From: Pseudomonas tohonis
GTDB taxonomy: Bacteria; Pseudomonadota; Gammaproteobacteria; Pseudomonadales; Pseudomonadaceae
Length of the DNA: 64,000 nt
Direction: 5' to 3'
NCBI RefSeq assembly: GCF_012767755.2
Contig: NZ_AP023189.1
Span: 5,954,001 to 6,018,000 of the forward strand
Under the pieces are notes generated by a model. It was not told the DNA's origin. It saw only the letters and a list, made by a program, of their open reading frames with translations, and did no database searches. The translations under genes were made by a program, and so were the position numbers. Below, piece after piece: positions 17,512-25,894 of the stretch (its first letter is position 1; the number at the start of each line of letters is the position of its first letter).

Positions 17512-17528
17512 TGCACACCACTGGTGCG
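17512..17528. promoter_or_regulatory. NtrC-like enhancer site candidate
   Basis: TGCACACCACTGGTGCG resembles the NtrC site TGCACC-N5-GGTGCA (two mismatches in the twelve defined positions). It lies about 220 bp upstream of the inferred sigma-54 start, a normal enhancer distance. Further GGTGCA/TGCAAC half-sites occur at 17388-17440. Confidence 0.4.
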
Positions 17529-17616
17529 CGGCAAGCGCGCTGACGCACCAATACAGGCTAGTGCATGGCGGCCGAGGCAGCCGCTCCGCGTCGATGCAGC
17601 CTGAACAAAACCACCC

Positions 17617-18900
17617 TCAGATGACCACGCGCAGGCATTGGCCCGCGTGGTACAGGGAGAAGCCCAGCTCGTAGAGCCCGCTGCGCAGCGCAGGTGCACC
17701 CACACCGCGCATGCTCTGGAAGGGCATGGGCAGCGATTCGGCCGAACCGCTGAGGAGGAAGTCGGCGAAGGCCCGGCCCACCACGGTGCCGGTGGTCACG
17801 CCCCGGCCGTTGTAACCGGTGACGGCCACCAGCCCCGGCGCCGGTTCGAACAGCCGCATCAGGTGGTCCGGGGTGAAGGCGATGCAGCCGGTCCAGCTGA
17901 ATTCCCACTGCACCTTGCCCAGGTAGGGGAAGTAGTGGCCCTGGATGCGATCGGCCCAGGCCTTGAGGAACCACAGCGGCTTGCGCGCGCCATTGCCCAG
18001 GCTGCCCAGCAGCAGCCGGCCATCGGCGTCGCGGCGGATGCTGCTGAGCACCTGGCGTGTGTCCCAGGAGCCCTGCCCGCCGGGCAGGATGCGCGCCGCC
18101 GCCTCGCCCGGCAGGGGCTGGGAGGCGACCTGATAGTAGTAGCCGGGGAAGAAGTTGCGGCGCAGCTCGGTCCACTCGCCTTCGGTGTAGGCGTTGGAGG
18201 CGATCACCACCTGCGGGGCGATCACGCTGCCGTGTTCGCTGAGCACGCACCAGGCGTCGCCCTGGCGCTCCAGGCGGGTGACCGCGCTGTGCTGGAACAG
18301 CGAGCCGCCCAGGTAACGCACCGCCTGGGCCAGGCCCCGGGTGTAGGCCATCGGGTTGAGGGTGCCGGCGCGGCGGTCGAGCAACGCGGCGGCGATGCGC
18401 TCGGTGCCGGTGGCCTCGCGGCAGGCCTGCCCGGTGAGCAGCTCCACCGGCGCACCGCGGCGCTGCCACTGCTCGCAGCGGCTGGCCAAATCGGCCTGGC
18501 CACGGGCGTTGTGGGCCATGTGCAGGGTGCCGTCACGGCGCAGCTGGCAGTCGATGCCGTACTTCTCGATCACCGCGAACACCTGGGCCGGCGCGCCACC
18601 CAGGGTGCGGTTGAGCTGGGCGCCGACCGGCTCGCCGAGGCCGGCCTCGATCTCGTCCGGCGGAATCCACAGCCCGGCGTTGACCAGGCCGACATTGCGC
18701 CCCGAGCCGCCGTGCCCCACCTCGTGGGCCTCCAGCACGCAGACCCGCCTGCCCTGCTCCAGCAGGCGGATGGCCGCGTTGAGCCCGGTGATGCCGCCAC
18801 CGATGACGCAGACATCGGCACGGACCTCGCCGTTCAGCGTCTCGGCCTTCGGCAGCGCCGGCGTCAGATACTCCCAGAGGCATTCCTGGCGCAGGGGCAT
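17617..18900 (-). CDS. amaA: FAD-dependent L-pipecolate oxidase-type enzyme, AmaA
   Basis: 427 residues. DAO-family oxidoreductase with the dinucleotide motif VIGGGITGLNAA (about residues 32-43), the downstream GHGGSGRNVG motif, and C-terminal TGYNGRGVTTGTVVG that closes on FAD. Together with amaB next to it, it matches the amaA/amaB pair of P. putida, where AmaA oxidises L-pipecolate to piperideine-6-carboxylate (2-aminoadipate semialdehyde). The start at 18900 is chosen because AAGGA lies 9 bp before it; the ATG at 18909 abuts that site. Confidence 0.83.
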   Translation of the reverse strand: MPLRQECLWEYLTPALPKAETLNGEVRADVCVIGGGITGLNAAIRLLEQGRRVCVLEAHEVGHGGSGRNVGLVNAGLWIPPDEIEAGLGEPVGAQLNRTLGGAPAQVFAVIEKYGIDCQLRRDGTLHMAHNARGQADLASRCEQWQRRGAPVELLTGQACREATGTERIAAALLDRRAGTLNPMAYTRGLAQAVRYLGGSLFQHSAVTRLERQGDAWCVLSEHGSVIAPQVVIASNAYTEGEWTELRRNFFPGYYYQVASQPLPGEAAARILPGGQGSWDTRQVLSSIRRDADGRLLLGSLGNGARKPLWFLKAWADRIQGHYFPYLGKVQWEFSWTGCIAFTPDHLMRLFEPAPGLVAVTGYNGRGVTTGTVVGRAFADFLLSGSAESLPMPFQSMRGVGAPALRSGLYELGFSLYHAGQCLRVVI

Positions 18901-18929
18901 GGACGGCATTCCTTAGGGCGATGGCCCGG

Positions 18930-20420
18930 TCAGTCGAAGGTGATGCCCTGGGCCAGCGGCAGTTCGTGGGAATAGTTCACCGTGTTGGTCTGCCGACGCA
19001 TGTAGGCCTTCCAGGCGTCCGAGCCGGACTCGCGCCCGCCACCGGTCTCCTTCTCTCCACCGAAGGCGCCGCCGATCTCCGCGCCGCTCGGGCCGATATT
19101 GACGTTGGCGATGCCGCAGTCGCTGCCCACCGCCGAGGTGAACAGCTCGGCCTCGCGCACATCGGTGGTGAACAGGCAGGACGACAGCCCCTGGGGCACC
19201 TCGTTGTTGAGGCGCAAGGCCTCGTCGAAATCGCGATAGCCGACCACGTAGAGGATCGGCGCGAAGGTCTCGTGACGCACCACCGCGCTCTGCCCGGGCA
19301 TCTGCACGATGGCCGGCGACACGTAGTAGGCGTCCGGGAATTCGCCGGCCAGCTGGCGCTCACCGCCGAACACCACGCCCCCCTCGGCGCGGGCCTGTTC
19401 GAGCGCGCGCTGCATGGCGTCGAAGCCGGCCTTGTCGATCAGCGGGCCGATCAGGTTGCCCTGCAGCGGATGGCCGATGCGCACCTTGGCGTAGGCGGCC
19501 TGCAGGCGCTGGACGATTTCCTCGCGCACCGACTCGTGGGCGATCAGCCGGCGCAGGGTGGTGCAGCGCTGGCCGGCGGTGCCGACGGCGCTGAAGAGGA
19601 TGGCGCGAACCGCCAGGTCGAGGTCGGCGCTGGGGGCCAGGATCATGGCGTTGTTGCCGCCCAGCTCCAGGATGCTGCGGGCGAAGCGGGCCGCCACGCG
19701 CGGTGCCACTTCACGGCCCATGCGGGTGCTGCCGGTAGCGCTGACCAGGGCGACGCGGGGGTCGTCCACCAGCGCCTCGCCGGCCTCGCGGTCGCCGATC
19801 AGCACCTGGCTGAGGTGCGCGGGGGCGCCGTCGAACTGCTTCGCCACGCGCTCGAACAGGGCCTGGCAGGCCAGGGCGGTGAGCGGGGTCTTTTCCGAGG
19901 GCTTCCACACCACCGGGTTGCCGCAGACCAGCGCCAGGGCGGCGTTCCACGACCAGACCGCCACCGGGAAGTTGAAGGCGCTGATGATGCCGACCACGCC
20001 CAGGGGCTGCCAGGCCTCGCGCATGTGGTGCCCGGGGCGCTCGGAGGCGATGGTCAGGCCGTAGAGCTGGCGCGACAGGCCGACGGCGAAGTCGCAGATG
20101 TCGATCATCTCCTGCACTTCGCCCAGGCCTTCCTGGGTGATCTTGCCGGCCTCCCAGGACACCAGCTCGCCAAGCTCGGCCTTGTGCTGGCGCAGCAGCT
20201 CGCCGAACTGGCGCACCAGCTCGCCCCGGCGCGGCGCCGGCACCTTGCGCCAGGCCTGGAAGGCCTCGGCGGCGAGGGCGATCTTGCGCTCGACCTCCGC
20301 GCGGCCTTCCAGTTGCACGCGGGCGATGACACTGCCGTCGATGGGGGTGTGCACGGCGTGCTCGCCCTGCTGGTAGAGCTTCGGGTCGACGCCTAGGCGG
20401 TCTAGCAATGCAGCAACCAT
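18930..20420 (-). CDS. amaB: 2-aminoadipate semialdehyde dehydrogenase, AmaB
   Basis: 496 residues, full-length ALDH7-type aldehyde dehydrogenase. The SAFNFPVAVWSWN motif, WKPSEKTPLT, ELGGNNAMI with the general base Glu, and GTAGQRCTTLRR with the catalytic Cys are all present. It oxidises 2-aminoadipate 6-semialdehyde to 2-aminoadipate with NAD(P)+, the step after AmaA. Gap to amaA is 29 bp, same operon. It is divergent from the LysR gene, whose product probably regulates it. Confidence 0.88.
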   Translation of the reverse strand: MVAALLDRLGVDPKLYQQGEHAVHTPIDGSVIARVQLEGRAEVERKIALAAEAFQAWRKVPAPRRGELVRQFGELLRQHKAELGELVSWEAGKITQEGLGEVQEMIDICDFAVGLSRQLYGLTIASERPGHHMREAWQPLGVVGIISAFNFPVAVWSWNAALALVCGNPVVWKPSEKTPLTALACQALFERVAKQFDGAPAHLSQVLIGDREAGEALVDDPRVALVSATGSTRMGREVAPRVAARFARSILELGGNNAMILAPSADLDLAVRAILFSAVGTAGQRCTTLRRLIAHESVREEIVQRLQAAYAKVRIGHPLQGNLIGPLIDKAGFDAMQRALEQARAEGGVVFGGERQLAGEFPDAYYVSPAIVQMPGQSAVVRHETFAPILYVVGYRDFDEALRLNNEVPQGLSSCLFTTDVREAELFTSAVGSDCGIANVNIGPSGAEIGGAFGGEKETGGGRESGSDAWKAYMRRQTNTVNYSHELPLAQGITFD

Positions 20421-20544
20421 TGGAACTCCTGGAAAGCGCTTCGAAAAAGGTCGGCGCCAGTATTAGCCGCATCGGGGGCTTGCCAACAAACGACCTTTGC
20501 TCCACATATCATTCCTTTTGCTCATGAACCCGCCCGGACCCGCC

Positions 20545-21474
20545 ATGCTCAAACGCCACATGCCGTCCCTCACCGCCCTGCAGTGCTTCGAAGCCGTGGC
20601 GCGCCACCTCAGCTTCACCCGCGCATCCGAGGAGCTGGCCCTGACCCAGAGCGCGGTGAGCAAGCAGGTGGCACAGCTGGAGGAGATGCTCCAGCACCTG
20701 CTGTTCCGCCGCGTGCGCCGACGCCTGCAGCTGACCCCGGCGGGCTCGCTGTACCTCTCCGAGGTGCGCAAGATCCTCACCCAGGTGGAGATGTCCACCC
20801 ACTACATGCTGTCCTACGGCGGCGAGACCGAGGTGCTGCGCGTGGCCACGCCGCCGACCTTCGGCGCGCGCTGGCTGATTCCCCGCCTCAAGGGCTGGCG
20901 CCTGCGCCATCCCAACGTGCACCTGGACGTGCGCAACGAGCTGGAGCCGGATGCCCTGCTCCAGGGACGCGCCGACGTGGCGCTGTTCTTCGGCCAGGGC
21001 GCGCTGCCGGGCGCCGAATGCATCCGCCTGTTCAGCGAGGAAGTGGTGCCGGTCTGCGCCCCGTCGAGCATGCCCGCCGAGCCCTTCACCGACCCCACCC
21101 AGCTCACCACCCTGGTGCTGCTGCAGAACGCCACCCGCCCGGAGGCCTGGCACGAGTGGTTCCAGAGCCAGGACCGGCACACCGAGCACAGCTATCACGG
21201 GCCGCGCTTCGACACGTCCTACATGTGCATCCGCGCCGCCCAGGCCGGCTGCGGCGTGGCCCTGCTGCCGCGTTTCCTGGTGGAGGAGGAACTGGCCGAG
21301 GGCAAGCTGGTGATCCCCTGGAACCACGCCATGCCCAGCCGCAACGCCTACTACCTGGCCTACCCCGAGCACGCCGCCGAAGTGCCCAAGGTGCGCGACT
21401 TCGTGCGCTGGATGCTGGAACAGCTGGAGAACGGCGCCCAGGGGCCGGCGTCGCATCAGGAAAAAACGGAATGA
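20545..21474 (+). CDS. amaR: LysR-family regulator of the ama genes
   Basis: 309 residues. The N-terminal winged helix-turn-helix (LTALQCFEAVARHLSFTRAS, then ELALTQSAVSKQVAQLEE) and effector domain are of the GcvA/AmpR-like subgroup. It is divergent from amaB across a gap of about 120 bp, the usual arrangement for a LysR regulator and its target. The likely inducer is pipecolate or a pathway intermediate. The start at 20545 (MLKRHMPSL) is the family N-terminus; no strong ribosome site decides between it and ATG 20524. Confidence 0.82.
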   Translation: MLKRHMPSLTALQCFEAVARHLSFTRASEELALTQSAVSKQVAQLEEMLQHLLFRRVRRRLQLTPAGSLYLSEVRKILTQVEMSTHYMLSYGGETEVLRVATPPTFGARWLIPRLKGWRLRHPNVHLDVRNELEPDALLQGRADVALFFGQGALPGAECIRLFSEEVVPVCAPSSMPAEPFTDPTQLTTLVLLQNATRPEAWHEWFQSQDRHTEHSYHGPRFDTSYMCIRAAQAGCGVALLPRFLVEEELAEGKLVIPWNHAMPSRNAYYLAYPEHAAEVPKVRDFVRWMLEQLENGAQGPASHQEKTE

Positions 21475-21557
21475 ACCCGCCGGTTTTTTTCGTTTGCCCC
21501 GCGCCCGCGCGGCTGCTTGGATAGCAGGCCCGTACAGCCACAGCCGAGCCCGTACCG

Positions 21558-22577
21558 ATGAACGCCCGCGAACGCCTCCTGCCCCTGGTCGCCCATGTGA
21601 TCGGCGAACCCGCCGCCCGCTGGGTCGACGCCCACGTCGAAGTACCCGGCGCCCTGGACGGCTTCACCTTCACGGAGCAGCGCATCCACCGCGCCTGGCT
21701 GGCCGAGGCGCTCAACCTGTGCCTGTTCCACAAGCTGGTGGAGGCGGTACCGATTGGCCGCACCTACGTCGAGGAACAACGGGCCGACGGCCGCCAGGTG
21801 CTGTTCGACCACGGCGCCATCCGCACCGTCGACTGGCCCGACAACGGCGCCCTGCCCCGTGGCCGCCAGGCCTTCGTGCGCATCCTCGAGCCCCTGGGCT
21901 TCACCGATGTGCGCACCTACCCGCTGACCCGCCTGAACATGACGGGCTACGCCTACCGGCAGATGGACCTTCCCGAGGACATCGCCCAGTTCTTCGTCTC
22001 CGAACTGCACCCGGGGCGCTTCAGCGAAGCCTTCCAGCTCGCGGTCAGCCGCGTGGTGGGCGCCAGCCGCGACCCGCTGCAACTCTGCCACCTGGCGACG
22101 CTCGATGAACTCTGGCGCACCCGCCATTGCAGCCGCGAGCAGGCCCTCGACCTGCTGCCTGCGCTGTTCGACGCCTTCGGCTGCCAGCACGGCGCGCCCC
22201 TGGAAAGCGACTATGAGCAGCTGCGCGAGGAAAGCGCCGAGATGGCCTGGATCGCCACCGAGGGCAACATGTTCAACCACCTCACCGACCGCGTCGCCGA
22301 CCTGGAAAGCGTGGTCGCCGCTCAGAACGCCAAGGGCCGGCCGATGAAGGCCAGCATCGAAGTCTCCGCCTCCGGGCGGGTGATGCAAACCGCCTACCGC
22401 GCGGTGCAGGTCGAGCGCGATTTCATCGACGCGGCCGGTGCCACCGTGCGGCGCCAGGTGCCCGGCTCCTTCGTCGAATTCATCCAGCGCAAGGCCGACG
22501 AGGCCGATGGCCGCATCGACCTCGCCTTCGACAGCAGCAACGCCCAGGGCATCTTCAAGATGACGGCAGGGACCTAG
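21558..22577 (+). CDS. Compact DUF1338 protein, HglS-like 2-oxoadipate dioxygenase/decarboxylase candidate
   Basis: 339 residues, against about 460 for P. putida HglS. Residues matching the HglS metal and substrate site are in order: His85 and Arg89 in DHGAIRT, His241 in MFNHLTDRV, Glu307 in SFVEFIQRK, and a C-terminal GIFK (331-334) aligning with the GIFQ region. The missing part lies mostly between Glu307 and that last motif. HglS converts 2-oxoadipate to D-2-hydroxyglutarate using Fe(II) and O2, the step following AmaB and transamination. Position after amaR supports that role. Function is inferred, not shown. Confidence 0.72.
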   Translation: MNARERLLPLVAHVIGEPAARWVDAHVEVPGALDGFTFTEQRIHRAWLAEALNLCLFHKLVEAVPIGRTYVEEQRADGRQVLFDHGAIRTVDWPDNGALPRGRQAFVRILEPLGFTDVRTYPLTRLNMTGYAYRQMDLPEDIAQFFVSELHPGRFSEAFQLAVSRVVGASRDPLQLCHLATLDELWRTRHCSREQALDLLPALFDAFGCQHGAPLESDYEQLREESAEMAWIATEGNMFNHLTDRVADLESVVAAQNAKGRPMKASIEVSASGRVMQTAYRAVQVERDFIDAAGATVRRQVPGSFVEFIQRKADEADGRIDLAFDSSNAQGIFKMTAGT

Positions 22578-22674
22578 CAGGGCCTCCTCGTTGATGGGTT
22601 TCGCGGAGCTCGCGGAACGCCGCCCGCCCCATCCTGCGGGCTACCCGCCAAGCGGAGTCGCCCCGGACACAGCC

Positions 22675-22697
22675 TGTGGGAGCGAATTCATTCGCGA
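22675..22697. repeat. REP-type palindrome (TGTGGGAGCGAATTCATTCGCG)
   Basis: Core GCGAATTCATTCGC is a near-palindrome preceded by TGTGGGA. Related copies are in the 202 bp tandem units and at 33911. It lies in the 333 bp gap between the DUF1338 gene and azurin; apart from the repeats and the azurin terminator that gap shows no gene. Confidence 0.75.
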
Positions 22698-22789
22698 TGG
22701 AGTTCCCCCACTCTATGAGCGTCATTGCGCGCACCCATCCAGGACCGAGGTGCTCGCCGGCGCGGAGTGCATGAGGCGAAGCTCCGCCC

Positions 22790-22815
22790 GGTGGATGAAA
22801 AAAGCGTCATCCACC
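22790..22815. repeat. Dispersed hairpin element (GGTGGATGA...TCATCCACC)
   Basis: GGTGGATGA (22790-22798) pairs with TCATCCACC (22807-22815) over an A-rich loop and is followed by CTACC. Nearly the same element is at 25826 and a diverged one at 10935. Confidence 0.8.
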
Positions 22816-22870
22816 CTACCCAGCCACCATCATCGTGCTGGCGTGGGCGGTTTTCATCGCCCATGAAAAA

Positions 22871-22890
22871 GGCCGCTTCACGGAGCGGCC
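22871..22890 (-). terminator. Rho-independent terminator of azurin
   Basis: On the minus strand GGCCGCT and AGCGGCC form a 7 bp stem followed by TTTTT (plus-strand A-run at 22866-22870). It begins 20 bp after the azurin stop codon. Confidence 0.88.
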
Positions 22891-22910
22891 TCTTGTCATT
22901 GCCTGTCGGG

Positions 22911-23360
22911 TCAGTCGACCAGGGCCAGGGTGCCCTTCATCATCGAGACGTGGCCGGGGAAGGAGCAGAAGAACTCGTAGCTCTCGCCAGCGGCCAGCTT
23001 GGATACGTCGATGGTGGTGGTCGCGGTCTCGCCGCCGCCGATCAGCTTGGTGTGGGCGATGATGCGGGCGTCGTCGGCCTTGAGGTAGTCCTTGTCGACA
23101 CCGGCGGTCATGCCTTCGGTGGCGATGGCCTGGGCGTCGGCGGTCTTGCTCAGGACCCAGTTGTGGCCCATCACGTTCTTGGGCAGCTTGCCGACGTGCT
23201 TGAGGTTCACGGTGAAGGTCTTGCAGCTTTTGCTGACCTTGATTTCCTTCGTGTTGAAGGTCATCTGATCAGTGCCTTCCACGTCCACCGAACATTCAGC
23301 AGCCAGCAGAGGGGCACTGGCCAGGGCCAGCACGGATGCAACGACGAGCTTGCGAATCAT
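22911..23360 (-). CDS. azu: Azurin, blue copper electron-transfer protein
   Basis: 149 residues. A 20-residue signal peptide ends at APLLA and the mature protein starts [13 protein letters not shown]. The type 1 copper ligands are visible: His in MGHNWVL, and Cys, His and Met in the [12 protein letters not shown] loop; the disulphide cysteines are in AECSVD and KSCKTF. It is a periplasmic electron carrier used in denitrification and stress responses. A GGAG site precedes the start. I see no FNR/ANR-type box in the 200 bp upstream. Confidence 0.97.
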   Translation of the reverse strand: MIRKLVVASVLALASAPLLAAECSVDVEGTDQMTFNTKEIKVSKSCKTFTVNLKHVGKLPKNVMGHNWVLSKTADAQAIATEGMTAGVDKDYLKADDARIIAHTKLIGGGETATTTIDVSKLAAGESYEFFCSFPGHVSMMKGTLALVD

Positions 23361-23560
23361 TGGAGTCTCCTTGGCAGGTAGGGCCGGATCAGCCCAGAGG
23401 GGAGACTGCCTGAGTCGGCGTGGAGTTCCCATAACCTGCGTCAACAAACCGCAGGAATCCCGCGCCCTGCGCAGGGCTATCACGGTCATCGAGACAATCA
23501 AACGGCGCCTCGCCAGCGCGGCGCGGAGAATGGCCGCATCCCAGACCGAGGAGCGCCACC

Positions 23561-23626
23561 ATGAACGTCCTGCAAAGCCTGCTCGCCGCCTACGCCGCCG
23601 GAGCCAGCGGCAGCTGCGACGACTGA
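23561..23626 (+). CDS. Possible 21-residue peptide gene
   Basis: ATG at 23561 opens a 21-codon frame ([21 protein letters not shown]) with a good GAGGAG ribosome site 7 bp before it. The peptide is hydrophobic at its start and ends in CDD. It lies alone in the 372 bp gap between divergent azurin and the LOG-family gene, about 100 bp before the latter. It could be a leader peptide or a small protein; the sequence alone cannot decide whether it is translated. Confidence 0.35.
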   Translation: MNVLQSLLAAYAAGASGSCDD

Positions 23627-23732
23627 TCCGCCACACCCGAGCTGCCCCTACCGTTCGGAAGCTGCGTCCACGCGCCGCTTCCGGGACGCCACGCGAGCCG
23701 TTAATCTTGCCGACTTTTTTCGGGAGTCGACC

Positions 23733-24320
23733 ATGACCTTGCGCTCCGTGTGCGTATTCTGCGGTGCCAGCCCCGGCGCCAATCCGATCTACCAACGTGC
23801 CGCCAGCGACCTGGGTCGCACCCTGGCCGAGCGTGGCCTGACGCTGGTCTACGGCGGTGGCGCGGTCGGCCTGATGGGCACCGTGGCCGATGCCGCCCTG
23901 GCGGCCGGTGGCGAGGTGATCGGCATCATCCCGCAGAGCCTCAAGGAGGCCGAGATCGGCCACAAGGGCCTGACCCGCCTGGAAGTGGTGGACGGCATGC
24001 ACGCCCGCAAGGCCCGCATGGCCGAGCTGGCCGACGCCTTCATCGCCCTGCCCGGCGGCCTGGGCACCCTGGAGGAACTCTTCGAGGTATGGACCTGGGG
24101 CCAGCTCGGCTACCACAGCAAGCCCCTGGGCCTGCTGGAGGTGAACAGCTTCTACGGCAAGCTCACCGAATTCCTCGACCACCTGGTGGAAGAGCGCTTC
24201 GTGCGCGACCAGCACCGCGGCATGCTGCAGGTCGGCTGCACCCCGGACATCCTGCTGGAACGCCTGGAAGCCTGGCGCCCCACCGTGGCGCCCAAGTGGG
24301 TCGATCGCAAACCCCACTGA
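23733..24320 (+). CDS. LOG-family nucleoside 5'-monophosphate phosphoribohydrolase
   Basis: 195 residues, normal family length. [14 protein letters not shown] at the N-terminus, [10 protein letters not shown], and the catalytic [16 protein letters not shown] (about residues 106-121, with its glutamates) define the LOG group (often labelled lysine decarboxylase or TIGR00730). The enzymes cleave ribose 5-phosphate from nucleoside monophosphates, including cytokinin precursors. GGGAG precedes the ATG. Confidence 0.9.
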   Translation: MTLRSVCVFCGASPGANPIYQRAASDLGRTLAERGLTLVYGGGAVGLMGTVADAALAAGGEVIGIIPQSLKEAEIGHKGLTRLEVVDGMHARKARMAELADAFIALPGGLGTLEELFEVWTWGQLGYHSKPLGLLEVNSFYGKLTEFLDHLVEERFVRDQHRGMLQVGCTPDILLERLEAWRPTVAPKWVDRKPH

Positions 24321-24401
24321 TCCCTCTGGACAGCCCGGACGGCCGTGCCCCAGCATGCCGCCTGGGCTGACCCGGCCCGCCGAACGGACGTGGCCCGCCC
24401 C

Positions 24402-24848
24402 ATGAAGAAGCTTTTCATCGCCCTGCTCCTGGGCCTTGCGCTCTATGGCGTGCAACAACGCCATCCAGGCCTGCTCCAGGGCCTCACCGGCGCACCCGCA
24501 GCCAGCGTAACCAACACCAGCGCGCTGTTGCGCCAGGCCTTCGAGGATCGCCGCAGCGACCTGCAGGTCGAGGGGCGTGCCGTGGTCACCCGCGTATTGC
24601 GCGACGACCTCAAGGGCAGTCGCCACCAGCGCTTCCTGATGCGTACCGACGACGGCCTGAGCCTGCTGGTGGCGCACAACATCGACCTGGCGCCCCGCGT
24701 CGAGGGCCTGCGCGAAGGCGACACGATCGAATTCGCCGGCGAATACGAATGGAACGACAAGGGCGGGGTGATCCACTGGACCCACCACGACCCACGCGGC
24801 CGCCACCCGGGCGGCTGGCTGAGGCACAACGGCAGGACCTACCAATAG
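24402..24848 (+). CDS. DUF3465-type small exported or anchored protein
   Basis: 148 residues. An N-terminal hydrophobic segment ([17 protein letters not shown]) is followed by a compact domain with [26 protein letters not shown] and a C-terminal [19 protein letters not shown], the hallmark of DUF3465. The OB-like fold of such proteins suggests nucleic acid or ligand binding in the periplasm, but no function is known to me. It precedes the DCC protein by 10 bp and is probably cotranscribed. Confidence 0.7.
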   Translation: MKKLFIALLLGLALYGVQQRHPGLLQGLTGAPAASVTNTSALLRQAFEDRRSDLQVEGRAVVTRVLRDDLKGSRHQRFLMRTDDGLSLLVAHNIDLAPRVEGLREGDTIEFAGEYEWNDKGGVIHWTHHDPRGRHPGGWLRHNGRTYQ

Positions 24849-24858
24849 GGAGCGGGCG

Positions 24859-25233
24859 ATGAGCGAGGACGAAGGACGCGTCAAGGTCTACTACAACAGC
24901 GCCTGCCCCGTGTGCCGGGCGGGCATCGAAGGGCAGAAGGACAAATCCACCGCCTGCGAGATCGAGTGGGCCGACGTGCATGCCGACAACCAGGCGGTGG
25001 AGGAAATCGGCGAGGCGCTGGAGTACGTCCGCGAGCGCCTGCACCTGGTGGACGAACAGGGCGTGAAGCGCATGGGCGTGGACGCCTTCATCGTGCTCTG
25101 GCGCCACTCGCCGAAGGAGCGCTGGAAGGCCCACCTGCTCTCCCTGCCGCTGATCCACGGACTGGCGCAACTGGGCTACAAGGCCTTCGCCCGCCTGCTC
25201 TATCTCTGGAACCGCTCGAAACGACACTGGTGA
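24859..25233 (+). CDS. DCC-family (DUF393) thioredoxin-like protein
   Basis: 124 residues. The motif [13 protein letters not shown] near the N-terminus supplies the CxxC pair, and the fold pattern is thioredoxin-like; the family signature is usually DxxCxxC, here SACPVC. The last part ([18 protein letters not shown]) also fits the DCC family. A redox or electron-transfer role is usually proposed; none is proven. GGGAGCG lies before the ATG. Confidence 0.78.
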   Translation: MSEDEGRVKVYYNSACPVCRAGIEGQKDKSTACEIEWADVHADNQAVEEIGEALEYVRERLHLVDEQGVKRMGVDAFIVLWRHSPKERWKAHLLSLPLIHGLAQLGYKAFARLLYLWNRSKRHW

Positions 25234-25235
25234 AC

Positions 25236-25679
25236 ATGGACATACTCGAACGCATCGACGACAACGACCGCCAGCGCCTGGTGGAGGTCTGGGAAGCCGC
25301 CGTGCGCGCTACCCACCACTTCCTCGGCGAGGACGACATCCAGTTCTTCAAACCGCTGGTGCGCGACGCCTACCTGGACTCGGTGAAGCTGGCCTGCAGC
25401 CGCGACGCCGAGGGGCGCATCCAGGGCTTCATCGGCACCGCCGAAGGCAAGGTGGAAATGCTCTTCGTCGACCCGGCGCAGCACGGCAAGGGCATCGGCC
25501 GCACCCTGCTGCTCCACGCCATCGACCACGAAGGCGCGACGACGGTGGACGTGAACGAGCAGAACCCGCAGGCGGTGGGTTTCTACCTGCGCATGGGCTT
25601 CGAAGTGGCCAGCCGCTCGGAGCTGGATGGCTCGGGCAAGCCGTTTCCCATCCTGCATCTGCGTTTGAAAGGGTCGTAG
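25236..25679 (+). CDS. GNAT-family N-acetyltransferase
   Basis: 147 residues. The acetyl-CoA binding motif is MLFVDPAQHGKGIGRTLLLHA (Q/RxxGxG/A as QHGKGIG, about residue 87), followed by VDVNEQNPQAVGFYLRMGFE, as in YjaB-like acetyltransferases. The start at 25236 is 2 bp after the preceding stop, suggesting translational coupling. Substrate unknown. Confidence 0.83.
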   Translation: MDILERIDDNDRQRLVEVWEAAVRATHHFLGEDDIQFFKPLVRDAYLDSVKLACSRDAEGRIQGFIGTAEGKVEMLFVDPAQHGKGIGRTLLLHAIDHEGATTVDVNEQNPQAVGFYLRMGFEVASRSELDGSGKPFPILHLRLKGS

Positions 25680-25704
25680 CGTCGGGAGCAGCAGCGTTTC
25701 GTAG

Positions 25705-25732
25705 GTTGGCGCCGAGCGCAGCGAGGCCCAAC
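25705..25732. repeat. Dispersed palindromic element (GTTGG...CCAAC)
   Basis: GTTGG and CCAAC flank GCGCCGAGCGCAGCGAGG. The same module appears in each unit of the 202 bp tandem repeat at 10441-10900. Confidence 0.75.
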
Positions 25733-25825
25733 GGTGCAGGGTTCAGGCCCGCCAGACGCTTCCGGGCTGAAGCCCGGGCTACGCTGCTGCGTTCGTCGCG
25801 AACGGAGCCCGGCGGGAGCACCGCT

Positions 25826-25851
25826 GGTGGATGAAAAGAGCGTCATCCACC
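25826..25851. repeat. Dispersed hairpin element (GGTGGATGA...TCATCCACC)
   Basis: Near-identical to 22790-22815. It lies 44 bp after the stop of the minus-strand MscS gene and may form its mRNA 3' end. Confidence 0.78.
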
Positions 25852-25894
25852 CTACAAAAGCGAGACTCCGCGCCGATCACTTCACTCGCCCGGC

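Noticed and set aside
23361..23560. FNR/ANR box upstream of azurin
   Set aside because: No TTGAT-N4-ATCAA-like sequence is visible in this region, although azurin is ANR-controlled in P. aeruginosa.
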